This document shows, piece by piece, positions 11,177-35,100 of a stretch of DNA of 64,000 nucleotides (positions are counted from its first letter, which is position 1; the number at the start of each line of letters is the position of its first letter). The notes under the pieces were generated by a model. That model saw only the letters and a program-made list of their open reading frames with translations, did no database searches and had not been told where the DNA came from. The position numbers were made by a program, and so were the translations under genes. The stretch is from the NCBI GenBank assembly GCA_027972325.1, contig JAPMOS010000006.1, forward strand, positions 908,501-972,500. The letters are read 5' to 3'. The stretch is from Paratrimastix pyriformis (Eukaryota > Preaxostyla > Paratrimastigidae).

Positions 11177-12229
11177 TCAAGAGCGCAGTGCCTGCAGTCG
11201 GGCCCGCACCTGCGACTCCTCGCTCTCAGCCGGGGCTTCAGCGGCTGCTTGGGCCTGTGCGGGAAGCTGCGCACGTCAAGGCACCAAAATCAATCGGGTG
11301 GATGGCCCCTCACTCAAGCGACAGACAGGGGTCCTGACCGGAGCGGCCTGGTCAACGATGCCACCGATGACCTCGGCCAAGGCCCGGTCCACCTCCGCGT
11401 CTGCCTCGGCCTCGTTGACGGGTGCAACGGACTCCATCGCATCGGATATGGTCTCCTCGATGAGCCCCGCCTTCCCAAGGAAAGAGAACGTATCGGCGGG
11501 GGTGGAGGTGGAGGTGGAGGTGGAGGTGAGGTGGGTGGAGGTGAGGTGGTGTGCGTGTGTGTGGAGGGAAAGAAGTAACGGGAAAACAAAACCAGTGGGG
11601 GGGGAGGGAGGGGAGGAGGAGGAGGAGGAGAGAGAGATGGGGATTATGAAGCCGGAAAGGGAATGCGAACACTTTCTGTGGGGGCGGCAGACCTTCATCA
11701 TCTCCTGGCTCAGCTGACGGGCTGTTTCGCCCAACTCGGGGAGCCGCATGAGCCGATTCATTGCCTGCATGACTTCTGTGCTTTTCGAGATGGCGCCTGC
11801 GACACGCATGGACGCTGCAAGATCCGGGATATCAGGGCCTGTGGCAAGTCTCCTGACAGACCCATTTGGTGAGAGATGGCCATAATGGTGCTATTGATTT
11901 GCGTTTTCGTAATAAGGAACCGTTCTTTGGCCTTGCGAGAGTTGACCAGTTCACGGGCGAGGATACGGGCTGAATCGAGGTCGTGCCGTTTCGCGCAGTC
12001 TTTGACGGCTTTCTTGGCTTTCATCTCTTCCAACTCGATAGCTAGTTGTGACATCAAAAAAAGTGGACGATGAACACCACCAACAAGAGAGGATCGAATA
12101 ATTTTACCAACCGTGGATTTGCCGATCCAGCTTTCTTTCCTCACCCTTCAAATTGAGCTTCCATTGCCGAGCGGCGTCTTGGACGTCGGTTGGCTTCGAT
12201 CCGGAAGCCGCGTTGCCGAAAATTCCCAT
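11177..12229 (-). CDS. CHMP3: ESCRT-III subunit CHMP3/VPS24
   Basis: A charged multivesicular body protein of the VPS24 type, 213 residues (human CHMP3 is 222). Five exons: 12112-12229, 11862-12041, 11693-11814, 11339-11470 and 11177-11266. The start MGIFGNAASG matches the family's short N-terminus. Helix 1 contains ERKLDRQIHAIELEE across intron 1. Then come the basic helix KKAVKDCAKRHDL, VAGAISKSTEVMQAMNRLM and AGLIEETISDAMES. The end RARLQALRS is the MIM-type motif that binds Vps4. It polymerises on membranes with the other ESCRT-III subunits in multivesicular body formation, abscission and repair. Introns are 70, 47, 222 and 72 bp, starting GTTGGT, GTCTGT, GTCTGC and GTCAGG. The third carries GGAGGT repeats. 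Confidence 0.95.
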
Positions 12230-12464
12230 TCGGGCAGAAAAATGCAAAACCAACCCAAAATTGGTCAGCTGTCAACCCTTGTCATCCGTCCGGAGCAGCC
12301 TTCCCCCCCCTCCCCCACCCCCACCCCCACCCCTCCCATCCCCTCCCCTCCCCTCATGCAGTGGCGTGAATTTGTGTGTTGGTGGTATCGGGGGTTGAAC
12401 TATTCGCCTGTTCATCTTCTCGTCGAGCCGATCATCGAAAATCGGGGTCAATGGACCTCGCTAT

Positions 12465-24793
<12,329 letters not shown>

Positions 24794-24977
24794 CTGCTCG
24801 TGCGCCTGCTATCCAGAAGTCCCCAAGGGTTCTAGTCCCTCCGTATGGGCTGCTGGATTCAAGGATCCATTCCAGGCAGAGGGTTTATGGACTGGGTCTC
24901 ACTACTCCACCCTTCCTGCACCCAGTGGCATTGAGTTGGTCGAACATCCGTCGAATTTTTAGCCTTACCATTCGAGC

Positions 24978-25565
24978 TTACCAAGCAAAAGGAATCGGAG
25001 CCACACCACCACAGATCGCACCACCGTATCCTGCACCGTATCCTGCACCGTATCCGTAGCCAGTAGAGACAGCGGAGCCACTTGAGTAGTAACCACCAAA
25101 GCCCAGCCCCAGAGAACCCTGTCCCCAAGCCCCGAGAACGCCCATGCCGTCATAACCCATCGGCACAAAGTATGGAGCCATCATCGGACGGTTGGGGGTG
25201 GATCCCTGGCTGCTGGTTTGACGGCCACAATCCTCTCCGCACGTGCCCAGCCTAGATGAAACATGAGATCGATGGTGAGCGCCACCAAATGCAGACTGGT
25301 TGATGCACTGCTCAACGGGCTGAACTGCGCACTGTTCGAAGCACTTCTGGAAAGCTGCCTGGTCACCCTGCTGGTCTTGGCATTGCGTCTTACACTGTTC
25401 CACGGACTTCTGCAAGCACACCACGAAAGACACCTTACACTGCCCCACGCATGCTGACGGTTGCTGCTGCGCGAGAGCCAGACCCTACACAAAACGGCCA
25501 AATAAATATGGGGATAAATTTTGTTCTCAGACCAGAAGGGCAAACAGAATGAGGGATGCCTTCAT
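24978..25565 (-). CDS. Secreted Cys-rich, Gly/Tyr-rich protein
   Basis: A 179-residue protein in two exons (25533-25565 and 24978-25484). The 48-bp intron starts GTCTGA and lies inside the signal peptide: MKASLILFALL joins GLALAQQQ. The mature part has a Cys-rich stretch (ACVGQCKVSFVVCLQ, then QCKTQCQDQQ, KCFEQCAVQ and QCINQ) with regularly spaced pairs. The C-terminal half is rich in Gly, Tyr and Ser (GLGFGGYYSSGSA, then YGYGAGYGAGYGG). It resembles extracellular matrix or cyst-wall style proteins, but no family is recognised. A second, optional intron of about 36 bp could be read at about 25256-25291 without changing frame. It is transcribed away from the Frizzled-CRD-like gene across a shared 123-bp spacer. 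Confidence 0.8.
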
Positions 25566-25688
25566 TTGATTGCTGAAAATTAGACCTACGATCTGCGAGC
25601 CGCGCCCCCTTATATCATGGTTGCATTTTACAAAAAAATCACGCGCCCTCGCTTGACACGATCGGCGGATCTAACACACCGGTTCGCG
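25566..25688. promoter_or_regulatory. Shared divergent promoter, 123 bp
   Basis: Separates the start codons of two genes for secreted or surface proteins transcribed in opposite directions. A TTATATCA element at 25611-25618 lies about 70 bp before the + strand ATG and could serve as TATA. Co-regulation is inference. Confidence 0.45.
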
Positions 25689-26260
25689 ATGCTGCTCCGC
25701 TTTGTGGGTTTTGTTTTCGGCCTCTTCGCGTTGTCCGAGGCCATTTTTTCCACAAAATGTGGAGGGGATTGCTCTTTATTGACAGAATTTCCCCTGGCTC
25801 TCGAGAATGGCAACGACCCCTTCTCAGCGTGCCGCGACTACATTAACTACTCGTTTTGCGCGAGCGATGTTGAGAAACAGAACAACCTTGTCGGCGATGC
25901 AGCTGTTCGTTATTTCCGGAAGACCCGTTCGACAGCATGCTCGCACGCCTTTTATCGTTACTTTTGCGGGCTCGCCTATCCCATGTGCGACCGTTCCAAC
26001 GGCACCTTGGGCACGACGCAAGTGCCCGTGTGCAAAAGCACATGTGAACATTTTTATTCTATTTGCGAGGAGTTGGTCAGTTGTCTCTTTCGGCACCTTC
26101 ATTCATTCTCCTTTCCGTGACACAGGATACAGAGGGGCTCTGCGACGAGTTTACCGGAGTTGGACCCTCGGACTCCTGTACAGGAGCTGCGTCAGGATTG
26201 AAGCCAACCATCGCAGTTCTCGGGTTGGGGCTTTTGAGCCTCGGTGTGATTCTGTTCTAA
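25689..26260 (+). CDS. Frizzled-type cysteine-rich domain protein with GPI-type C-terminus
   Basis: A 173-residue predicted secreted protein in two exons (25689-26075, 26126-26260; 50-bp intron starting GTCAGT). The ATG at 25689 gives a signal peptide (MLLRFVGFVFGLFALSEA); an ATG at 25617 would bury it. The body has ten-Cys CRD spacing: CRDYINYSFC, then ACSHAFYRYFCGLAYPMC, VCKSTCEHFYSICEEL and LCDEF. This follows the Frizzled/CRD_FZ order including the YPxC turn and the CxxxC pair. The last 18 residues (starting PTIAVLGLGLLSLG) are hydrophobic with no cytoplasmic tail, as in GPI-anchored proteins. Likely role: a surface receptor or ligand-binding protein. No seven-transmembrane part follows. 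Confidence 0.85.
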
Positions 26261-26567
26261 CTCGCTCGCCCTTCCCCCTTCCCCCCCCCCCCCCCCCCCC
26301 CCCCCCCGTCCCGAGTGCCCTCCATTTTTGTGTTTTCTCTCCTGTTTTGGCTCCCTTTTGCGGTTTCAGAAGATAATTGGATGGCTTGGAACTCGGCACC
26401 GAGACCCCTGACAACTTTCATTTTTCCACTTTTGCGTCGACCCTTCGAGCGTCCCAAACTGGTGAGGCTGGCTGTCCGCGGGCTCTTGAATCGCCCGGAC
26501 ACACTGCGACCATTTCCACCGGTTCAGCTGACAATTCTCAGGCAAGCCGGATTTGGCTGCTGGAACG
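26261..26567. other. Intergenic region with poly-C run
   Basis: The 3' flank of the CRD gene and the 5' flank of the F-box gene, both on the + strand. It holds a 27-nt C run at 26281-26307, 21 bp after the CRD stop codon. No gene is seen. Confidence 0.6.
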
Positions 26568-28112
26568 ATGGTGGTTCGGCTATCTGATCTCCCTGACCCA
26601 GTTATCTCAATGATTCTGGCTAAAACCTCTCTTTATGTGGTTCAAGCTCTTTATTGTTCCTCCCGCCGACTCCATGCCCTCTGCCAGGAGCAAGCCCTCT
26701 GGGCACAGCTCTATATTCGGTCTGTGTAGGTTCGTCCAAAGCAGCGAAACCCGAGCCTTTGGTTTCGTCAGAGATTTTGGGGAGCGACGAGTGGAGTTGG
26801 GGCTGCGCGAGCTGGACGGGTTCGACCCCACTTCCCCCGAGGCCTGGCGCGAGGAGGCCCGCGGGTATTCCCTCTCGGCATCCGGTTGGATGGCCACCTA
26901 CCAGCTTTGGGCACAGGCCATGGATGACGCCAATGCCAAACCGACCCGCCAGTGGGCCGCCGCCCGGAGGGATGTCTTCCGGTGGGTCCTGCTGGGGCCC
27001 GGGCTGGCCTCCGCTGCCACCCTGGCGGGCCTGGTCCTCGCGGCGCTGGCCCTCGAGGGCATCCTGAAGATCCCCCTGACGGCGGCCCTCGGGCCAGGTC
27101 CGCTGCCCGCCGGGCCACCTCGCCCCCGTCCCCATCGGGCTCATCCCACCCTCCTGGGTCCACCGGCTGCCCCAGGCTTCCTGGGGGTGGCGGTCTTTTT
27201 CGGGGCCATGCAGAGCCGCTTCGCGCCTCGGAGCCCCTCGCCGCTGGCTGCCGCACAATCGCCGATCCGCCGGTGGCGAGCCCTTCCCTGGGTGGCCCTC
27301 TGGCTGGCCCTCTGCGCCCTGCTGCCGGCCCTGCGGGCCGACGGGTGGCTGGGCGGGTGCACCTACTGGGTGGTGACCCTGCCCATGGAGGTCCCCGTCT
27401 TCCCACTGGCCTTGGGGCTGCCCCCGGTGGGCACGGTGGCCTGGGCGGCGGACACGCTGAAGCGCCGCCGCGTCGGCCGGTGCTGCAACGAGGTCTTCGT
27501 CCTCGGTCCGTCCGCCTCGCAGGCCCCGGGCCAGCTCCCTCGGGGGCCACCGGCCCGCACCCAGCCTGCTGCACCTGGCCACGGACCCCCCCACGCACAC
27601 ACACACACACGCACCCCCTCACGAAATGCGCAACCCCAATGTGCGCAGGGTACATGGTGCTGATCCCGGTGGGGCTCGGGGCCTGGCTGGTCCTGGTGAA
27701 CGTGCTGCAAGACGGGACGGCGACGGGCCTGAGCTGGTCGCAGGCCCTGACGCCCCTCGAGGGCGGCTTGGCGGGGGTGATGCTGTGCAACCTGGCCTGC
27801 AGCAGCGTCCACGACGGCTCCTGGATGCGCCGCTGGCTGGTGCCCGTCGAGATCCTCTGCGGGGCCGTGCTGGCGGCCCTGGTGCTGCTGGGGCTGCGGC
27901 TGGACGGGGCCCTGGGCTGGCCGCTGCTGCTGCTCCCCGCGGGGCTCATGGCGGTCGTCCTGGGGGCCTCCCTGGGGTGGGCGTGCTGCTGGCTCTGCCG
28001 CACCCTGGTGGGGCTCATCCCGGCCGCGCATCCCTCCCTGCGGGCCGTCCTGCAGGCGCGCCTCGATGCCCCGCCCGTCCCGCCCGTCCCCGGCGGCGCC
28101 CCGCCCGTATGA
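26568..28112 (+). CDS. F-box plus multi-pass membrane protein
   Basis: A 432-residue protein in four exons (26568-26719, 26745-27097, 27176-27505, 27649-28112). The N-terminus is an F-box (VRLSDLPDPVISMILAK, then YCSSRRLHALCQEQALWAQL), the Skp1-binding motif of SCF ubiquitin ligases. The rest has about seven hydrophobic segments, e.g. WVALWLALCALLPAL, VLIPVGLGAWLVLVNVL, PVEILCGAVLAALVLLGL and LLLLPAGLMAVVLGASLG. The order resembles the TMEM185/Fragile-X-F-associated family, where an LRLDG-W motif lies between helices (here LRLDGALGW), but that link is weak. Inferred role: a membrane-anchored SCF adaptor. Intron 1 is only 25 nt (GTCTGT...GCAG); it is needed to keep the frame open. The other introns begin GTCCGC and GTCCGT. 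Confidence 0.8.
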
Positions 28113-28576
28113 CCTCGAGGATGCCCCCACCCCACCTACCCCATCCCCGGCCGTGCGGCCTCGGGGATGCCGCAGCAGCAAGGCCAACCCCAGGCCGGCG
28201 GGGAGCGGATGCGCTTCCTCCCCGCCCGCTCACCCCCCATGGCGGGACGCCTCGGGCTACGCTGGGTCCCGCTTGGGTCCCCCCCCCCCCCCCCCCCCAC
28301 TCCCCCCATCATCCACCCTCACTGTGGGATAGTGCAATGGGGGAACCGATAATAATATTCTGTATAGTCAGCCCCTGGCCGCCATCTGCCCCACGAGGTA
28401 TCGGACCATCCTTCCGGAGTCGGGGGGGGGGGGGGGGGGGGCTGTGATGCCTTGGCGATGATGCGCCGAGGGATGGCGATGGCCATGATGGATGGCGATG
28501 GGGCTGGCCACGGGTGGTGGGGAAAGAGGAGGGAGGGACGGAGGGCGGAGGGAGGCGGAGGGGGCGGGGCGGGGTC
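28113..28576. other. Convergent 3' region with facing poly-C and poly-G runs
   Basis: Lies between two converging genes. The + gene is followed by poly-C (28279-28298). The minus gene is followed by poly-G on the + strand (28421-28440). Each run is therefore poly-C in the sense of the nearer transcript. No gene is seen. Confidence 0.6.
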
Positions 28577-31500
28577 TCACGAGCGCAGGAAGCCGCTCCG
28601 CATGGCGGCTGCCGAGGGGCGCACCAGGCCTCCGCTGCCCGGCCAGGGCGCCGTCCCAGTGGGGGCGGCCGGGTCGCCGAGGAGGAGCAGCGAGGCCGAG
28701 GGCCGGTACTCGTAGGTCGACGTGCCCGCCGCCCCCAACCGGAGCGGCCCCCCCGCCACCCCACCACCACCACCACCGCCGCCGCCGCCGCTAGCCGTCC
28801 TTGGGCTGGGGGGCCCCACGGAGGGTCGGTCGAGGGGGGCCGGGGGGCGGTGCCGGGCCGCGGCGGTGGGGGCCGGCGGATCGCCGCCCGGGGCGGGGCC
28901 TGCGGCCTGGCGATGGGCGGGGCGGGACGCGGGGGCCGTGCGGGTGGGCGAGAGGGGCGGCGTGAGGGGCCCGCCTTCGGTGGGGGGCTGTGGGCCGGCC
29001 CGGGCGGCGGCGGGGCCCACGGCCGAGCGGCGCGTGATGCCGGCCAAATGGCGGCGGCCTGGGGCCGTCGTGGCCCCGGCGGTGGTGGTGGCCGTGGGGG
29101 CGGCCGGGCCCGGCCGGGAGGAGGAGGAGGAGGAGGAGGAGGAAGCGAGGGCCCTGGCCGCGGGGGCCCCCGAAGCCGCAGAGGGGGGCAGCTGAGCCAA
29201 GGGCTGGGCGGGGGGCGTGCCCGAGCCCCCGGCGGGGATGCCCCAGGCCACCGAGGGGCCGCCCAGCGAGGCCGAGGAGGCACTTGGGGTGACGGGGGGG
29301 CTGCTGGCGGGGGTGGGGCCCCGCGATGCGGATGCGGAGCCGGAGGCGGGGCCGAGGGTGCTCTCGAAGAGCTCCTCCAGCGACCGCGCCACCCCGCCCT
29401 GCGGCCCCAACGGCAGGCACCACCCCGCCGCCCCGGTCAGCAGACAGCCCGGGCCCGCCACACCGCCCCCGCCCCCGCCGCTCCCGGGCGCCCCCGACAC
29501 GTGCAGAGGCACGGACCTTGGGGGTGCGCCTGCGCGCTTCCGACTGCTGCTGGTCATGCTGCTGCTGCTGGTGCTGGTGCTGTGGGGGCAGCTTGGCGAG
29601 GGCCTTCTTGTAGCGCTGGGCGAGGGCCGTCACCACGTCGCGCATCTCGGCCAGCTGGCCCTGCACCAGCTGCCCCTCGGCCGCCTCGCGCCGGCGGGCC
29701 TCCTGCAGCGCACCGGCGGCCTGCTCGAGCTCGCCAACGCGCCGCTCCGCCGCCGCGGCCGCCTCGCCCCGGGCCAGAAGCTCGCTCTGCTTGTGGGCGA
29801 GCTCCCTGCCCGCCCAGGCCCCCAGGCGCGTCAATGGGGGGGTCCGATGTGGTGGTGGGGGCGTGGGGGGCGCGAGGGCATGCGGGGAGCCGTGGCCGTG
29901 GCCGTGGGGGGGGGGGGGGGGGGGGCGGACTTGGTCAGGGCGGCGATGCGCCGGGATGCGTCCTCGACGAACCGCTGCTGGACGGCCCAGCTCCTGCACC
30001 CGGCCCCACCCGACAGGCCGTGGGGGGGCAGAACAGAGCGGATGGGCCTCGCGCCGGGGGTTGGGGTTGGGGTTGGGGAGCGAGCCGGGTGGGGCCGCGG
30101 ACCGCTGCTTCCTGAGGAGGTCGCCGTTCTCGGCCCGCAGCCGGTCGGCCTCATGCTGGGCCGCCGCCAGGGCCCGGCGCAGCTGCCGCGCCACAACCTG
30201 CGGGTCGGCCCCTCGCCCGCCCCACCGGGCGGCTGCGGTCGGCGGCGTGGACATCGAGCGGGCCGCGTGGGGGCGGTGAGGTGAGCCGGAAGGATGAGCT
30301 GGCAGGCCGCGGGGGGCGCCAGGGGGGGGCGCCAGGGGGTGGGTGGGTGGGTGGGGGCCAGCGAGCGGGCGGACCGTCCTGGGGGGGCGGTGAGGAGGCC
30401 CCGGGGCCGCCGTCGTGCTGGGCCCGGCTCCCCTCGCCGTCGGCTGGCCCCGCTCGGCCGGGGCTGCGTGGCCTGGGGGCGCCGCTGGGGCCTCCCCGGG
30501 GCTGCTGGGCTGCAGGGGCGGGGGGCTGCTCGTGGGCGGCCAGGAGGGCCAGGTAGCGGCGCTGGGTGGCGGCCAGCTCCTGGGCGAGGCGGCCGTTCTC
30601 CTGTGCGAGCCGGGCCAGGTCGCGCTCGTAGAGGTCGAAGGCCTGGCTGTGGGCCGACCGCTGCTCGAGCGCACGCAGCTTCTGGCGCAGCTGCCCCGCT
30701 CCCATCCGCTCGTCCTCGAGCTGCCCGCCCCCCCAGCCCCCAGCCCAGCCCCCAGCCCCCACCAGTCAGCGTCCTCCGCCCCAAGGAACCCGCGGGCCAT
30801 GGGGGCAAGGGCAAGGGGGCAAGGGGGGGAGGTGGGACAGGTGGGGATGTGGGAAGTGGGGCGGGGGTGCGGGGGTGCCTGGGCGGGCCTTGAGCTCGGC
30901 CGCGGTTGCCTGCTCGAGCATGTCCGCCTGCAGGGCCCGGATGCGCTCCTCGCCCTTGACCCGCCCCCGCTCGGCGTTCTGCTCGGGGCGGCCCCCCACA
31001 CGCACAGCCACCCACCCGGCACCAGCCGACCGTCAGCAGGTCGCTTTGAGGCCCTCGAGGGCGATCCCCCCATGGCGCGGGCGCGGGTGCCGTGGGCACT
31101 GGATGCGAAGGCGGGGCGGGGCGGGGCGGGGCGGGGCGGGGCGGGGCGGGGCGGGGCGGGGCGCAGACCCTGTACATGAGCAGCACGGCCTCGTAGTTAC
31201 GCCTGAGGCGGTCCGTCTCGGCCTCGCCGCCCTCGCCCTCCCCCGGCTGCAGCAGGGCCGACAGGCCCACTGGACGCCCGCCCGCGCCCACGAGAAGTGC
31301 CAAATGCAAAGCCGATCGTCAGCCGCTCGCCCCGCGGCACCCCACAGACCCCCGCAGACACACCCCACCACACACGCACACCACTCTCCCCCCACACACA
31401 CACACACACACACATACTTCGTTCCTTCTTTACGACACAGACACACTCCACACAGACACACCAAGGATCGGGAGGACGGACGGGGGACGTCGGGCTCGGC

Positions 31501-32056
31501 GGGGCCCGAGCAGCAGCTGGAGAGGGCCGTGCAGGTGCTGGTCCCGTCCTCATCCGGCGCCCCCGCCGGGTCGCTGCCGCCGCCCCCCGCGAGCTTCTCC
31601 TGGCCGCCCCCGCCGCCCCCCGCCCGAGGCTGCCGCGGATGCGGATGGGCCACAGCGGCCCGGGGGCGCTCGTCCCCACGCCAGTCTGACCCCTGGGGCC
31701 GGGGCCGGCCGGAGGGGCTCCGGGTGGGGCTGGCGGTGGGGCTCCGGGTGGCGGCGGTGCTGCGGGCCTGCTGGCGGTGGAGGGCCCGCATCTGGTGGGC
31801 GATGAGCCTGTCCAGGCGCGACGAGGCCGAGGCCGAGGCCGACCCGCCGCCCGCGAGGGGGCCCTCGGTCGCCCCCGGGAGGCCCCCCAAGGCCGCCACC
31901 GAGAGGGAGACCGGCCCCTGGGCGCCCCGCTCGTGGGGCCGGGGCTGCTTCCCCCCAGCGATCGGCCGGCTCTCGGATGGCCGCCCCGCCGCTCCCTCGG
32001 GGGCACGCGCCGGGCCCGGGACGCTCGGAGGCTGCTGTTGCTGTTGTTGTTGTTGC

Positions 32057-32088
<32 letters not shown>

Positions 32089-32101
32089 CTGTAGTGGCGG
32101 T

Positions 32102-32143
<42 letters not shown>

Positions 32144-35100
32144 AGTGGTTGCGGCTCTGGCTGTTGGTTTTGTGGGGCGGTGCGCCAGGCGGCGCTGGGA
32201 GCCTGGGGGCCGGCCGGGGCGGCGGGCTGGTCGGTGTCGCTGAGGGCGTCCAGATCCATCAGGGCCGCCGCCTGCCCCCGACCCCCGACCCCCGACCCCG
32301 ACCCCGACCCCGACACCCGACCCACCGACCCCGACGGCGCACAGAACAGGAACAGGAACCCACGGCCATCGGCAGCAGCATCAGTATGGCGACGCACCAC
32401 ACAAACTGCAAGCCAAGTAGAGTGCATGGGGCATGGGGCATGGGGCATGGGGCATGGGGCATGGGGCATGGGGCATGGGGCATGGGGCATGGGGCATGGG
32501 GCATGGGGCATGGGGCATGGGGCATGGGGCATGGGGCATGGGGCATGGGGCAGGGCGCACCTCAGGGCCGACGAGTTCCTCCAGGCGGATCCGCCGGGCC
32601 GCCGCCGCTGCCCCGGGCTGAGTCCCTCGCCCTCTGGCTGCTGCTGCTGCTGCTGCGGCACAGGCACGGGGGCGGGCGGAGAGGCGGCGTGGGGGCCGGG
32701 GGGCGAGGCTGCGAGGGCGAGGGCCTGCAGGTTGCTGTTCTCCTCGACCAGCACGTCCGCCTCGGCCGGCCCCCCCGATGGCGAGCCCACCAACCCGGGG
32801 ACCCCGCCTGCCTCCTCTGCGCCGCCCGAGGAGGTGATCGGAGGGCGGTGAGGGCAATGAGCGGCGCGCGGGTGGGGGAGCAAAAAGGCGGGGGGGGGGG
32901 GGGGGGGGGGGGGCCGGACCAGGGGCGAGGTCGGCCAAGGAGATGCGCCGTTGCTGCGGCTGCGCGGGGACCACCACGGGCGGAGCCTGGGTGGCCCGGG
33001 GCGAGGGGGGGCTGCCCCAGGGGTCTCGGTCGGGCTCGTGGGGGCTGGCCACCTCCTCCCCGGGGCCGCCCGCCCCGGCCGGGGAGCCCCACATGAAGGT
33101 GGCCATCCGCTGGTCGGCATCGGGCCCCTCGGGCTCGTCGGCCTCCTCCGCCCCGGCCGCCCCGACCACCTCCGCGGGGGCCCCGTGCCCCCGTGACCCC
33201 GTGCCGGGGGGCCCGAGGAGGGGAGGCCCCGGGCGAACTTGAGTGGTGGTCGTGATGACAGCCCCGCCCGCCCGGCTGCCCGGGGGCCCGCCCGGCCGGG
33301 TGGTGATGGTGGCGGTGGCGGTAGCGGTGACCGTGGCGGCGGTGGCGGTGGCGGGGCTGTCCGGGGACGGGGGCCCGCCAAGGGGCTCCTCAGCTGAGGC
33401 GTAGAGGGGCCGCACCAGGGTGGCCTCGAGGCTGGCCGGCTCGAGGGGCACCATCCCGCTCGGCTGGCCACGGGCTGCCCCTGGGCCGCCAGGGGGCGCG
33501 GCGGAGGGCGGCGAGGGGCTGGCGGCCGGGGAGGAGGAGGAGGTGGGCGACGCGGCCGACGGGCGGGCGGGGCGGGGGCGGCCCCCCGGGGACTCCTCCA
33601 GCATCTCGCCCGCGTCGGCCGGGTCGCCTGCCACCACCCCCGGGCTGCCCGCCGCCGCCCCAGCAGGGGCCCACGCGCCGCCCCGCCCCGACCCGCCGGC
33701 TGCGGCCCCGCCCCCAGCAGGCGCAGCAGGGGCCCCGGGGGCGCTCGGCGGGGATGCGAAGGCCAAGGCGGGGCCCGGAGACGGAGACGAGGACGCGAGC
33801 GCGGAGGCCCCCGAGGGGCTGGCCGAGCTCCCCGAGAGGGGCGTCCCCCAGGCGGCCCCGGGGCGGCCCTCCGGCCCCTGCGGCCCCCGGGACGGCGACG
33901 GCGACGGCGACGGGGAATACGACTGGGCCACGCCCATGGCCGGCGTGCCCGGCCCGGAGGCCCCGGGCGAGGGCGGCGGCAAGGACAGGGGCGTCCCCTC
34001 GCCCTCCCCCAGGGGCGGCGACGGGCAGGGACCCGCGGGCTCCTCGGCCAGGGCCTCGCCCTCGTCCTCGACTTGCTCCCCCCGGCCCGCACCCGCACCC
34101 GCACCCGCACCCGCACCCGCACCCGCACCCGCACCCGGGGCATCGGGCTGCCCCCTCGGACCCGCTGCACCCATATGCCACCACCAGCCCAACCGGAATC
34201 AGCGGGTCAGCCGGACGACCGGGGTGAGGCCGAGGGGGGATGAGAAGGGGCAGGGGGCAGCCGGACCGAGGAGGTCGGCCATGAAGCGGGCCGCCCGTGT
34301 GGGGCGCTGGGGCGGCGGCTGCTGGGCGGCCCAGCCCACCGACCCCGGGGGGGGCACCGGGCCCGGGCCGGGCAGCGGGGGGCACTGGGCCACGAAGGCG
34401 GCCACGGGCAGCCAGCCCGCCCCGCAGTCGGCCGGGGCCTCGACCCGGGTGCACCCGATGGCCACCGACTGGGCCCTGCCCGGCCAGGCCCGGACGCCAA
34501 CCCACCCACGCAGCGACCGATCCACGTGAACGCCTTGGGGAGGGGGGGAGGGGAGGGCGGGTGGAGGGGCACTGGCCGTGGGGGCGGGCGTGGGGGCGGC
34601 CCGGCGGGCGGACCGGGAGGCGAGGCGGAGGGTGTTGGCCGTGTCGAGGAAGGCCTCGGGCTGGCCCGAGACGGTGCACAGGAGCGAGCTCTTGCAGTTG
34701 CCCGCCAGCACCGGGGCAAGCAGTCGGGTCAGCCTGCCCGGGCAGCACCCGCCGCCGCCAGCCAGGGGGCCGCGGGGCCGGGTCAGCGATGGCAAGGTGA
34801 GGGACCCTCCCGGCCCAGGGGGCACCGCAGCAGGGCCCAGACGGAGCGGAGGGGCGGGATGGGAGGGGCGGCGGACTTGGACTGGCGGGCCGAGAGCAGC
34901 CGGGCCGGCCCCGTGCCCATGCCTGGGGCAGGGGCGGGGAACCGGGATGCGGCCGCCCTGGCGGGGGCGGGGGCTGGGCTGGCCGGCCCCGAGGCGGACG
35001 CGTCGGCGGATGCGAGCTCGCTGACCACCCGCGAGAAGGCAAGCAGCTGGCTGTTGACCACCTGCGTCACCCGCAATCCACCAACCCGCGGCCCCCACAG

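Noticed and set aside
32428-32547. Long open frames in all phases across the GGGGCAT array
   Set aside because: A 7-bp stop-free repeat is open in every frame. It lies inside a kinesin intron and has no homology.
30875-32851. A 658-codon + strand frame opposite the kinesin tail
   Set aside because: Composed of satellites and the antisense of coiled-coil exons (poly-Cys from CTG repeats). Not a gene.
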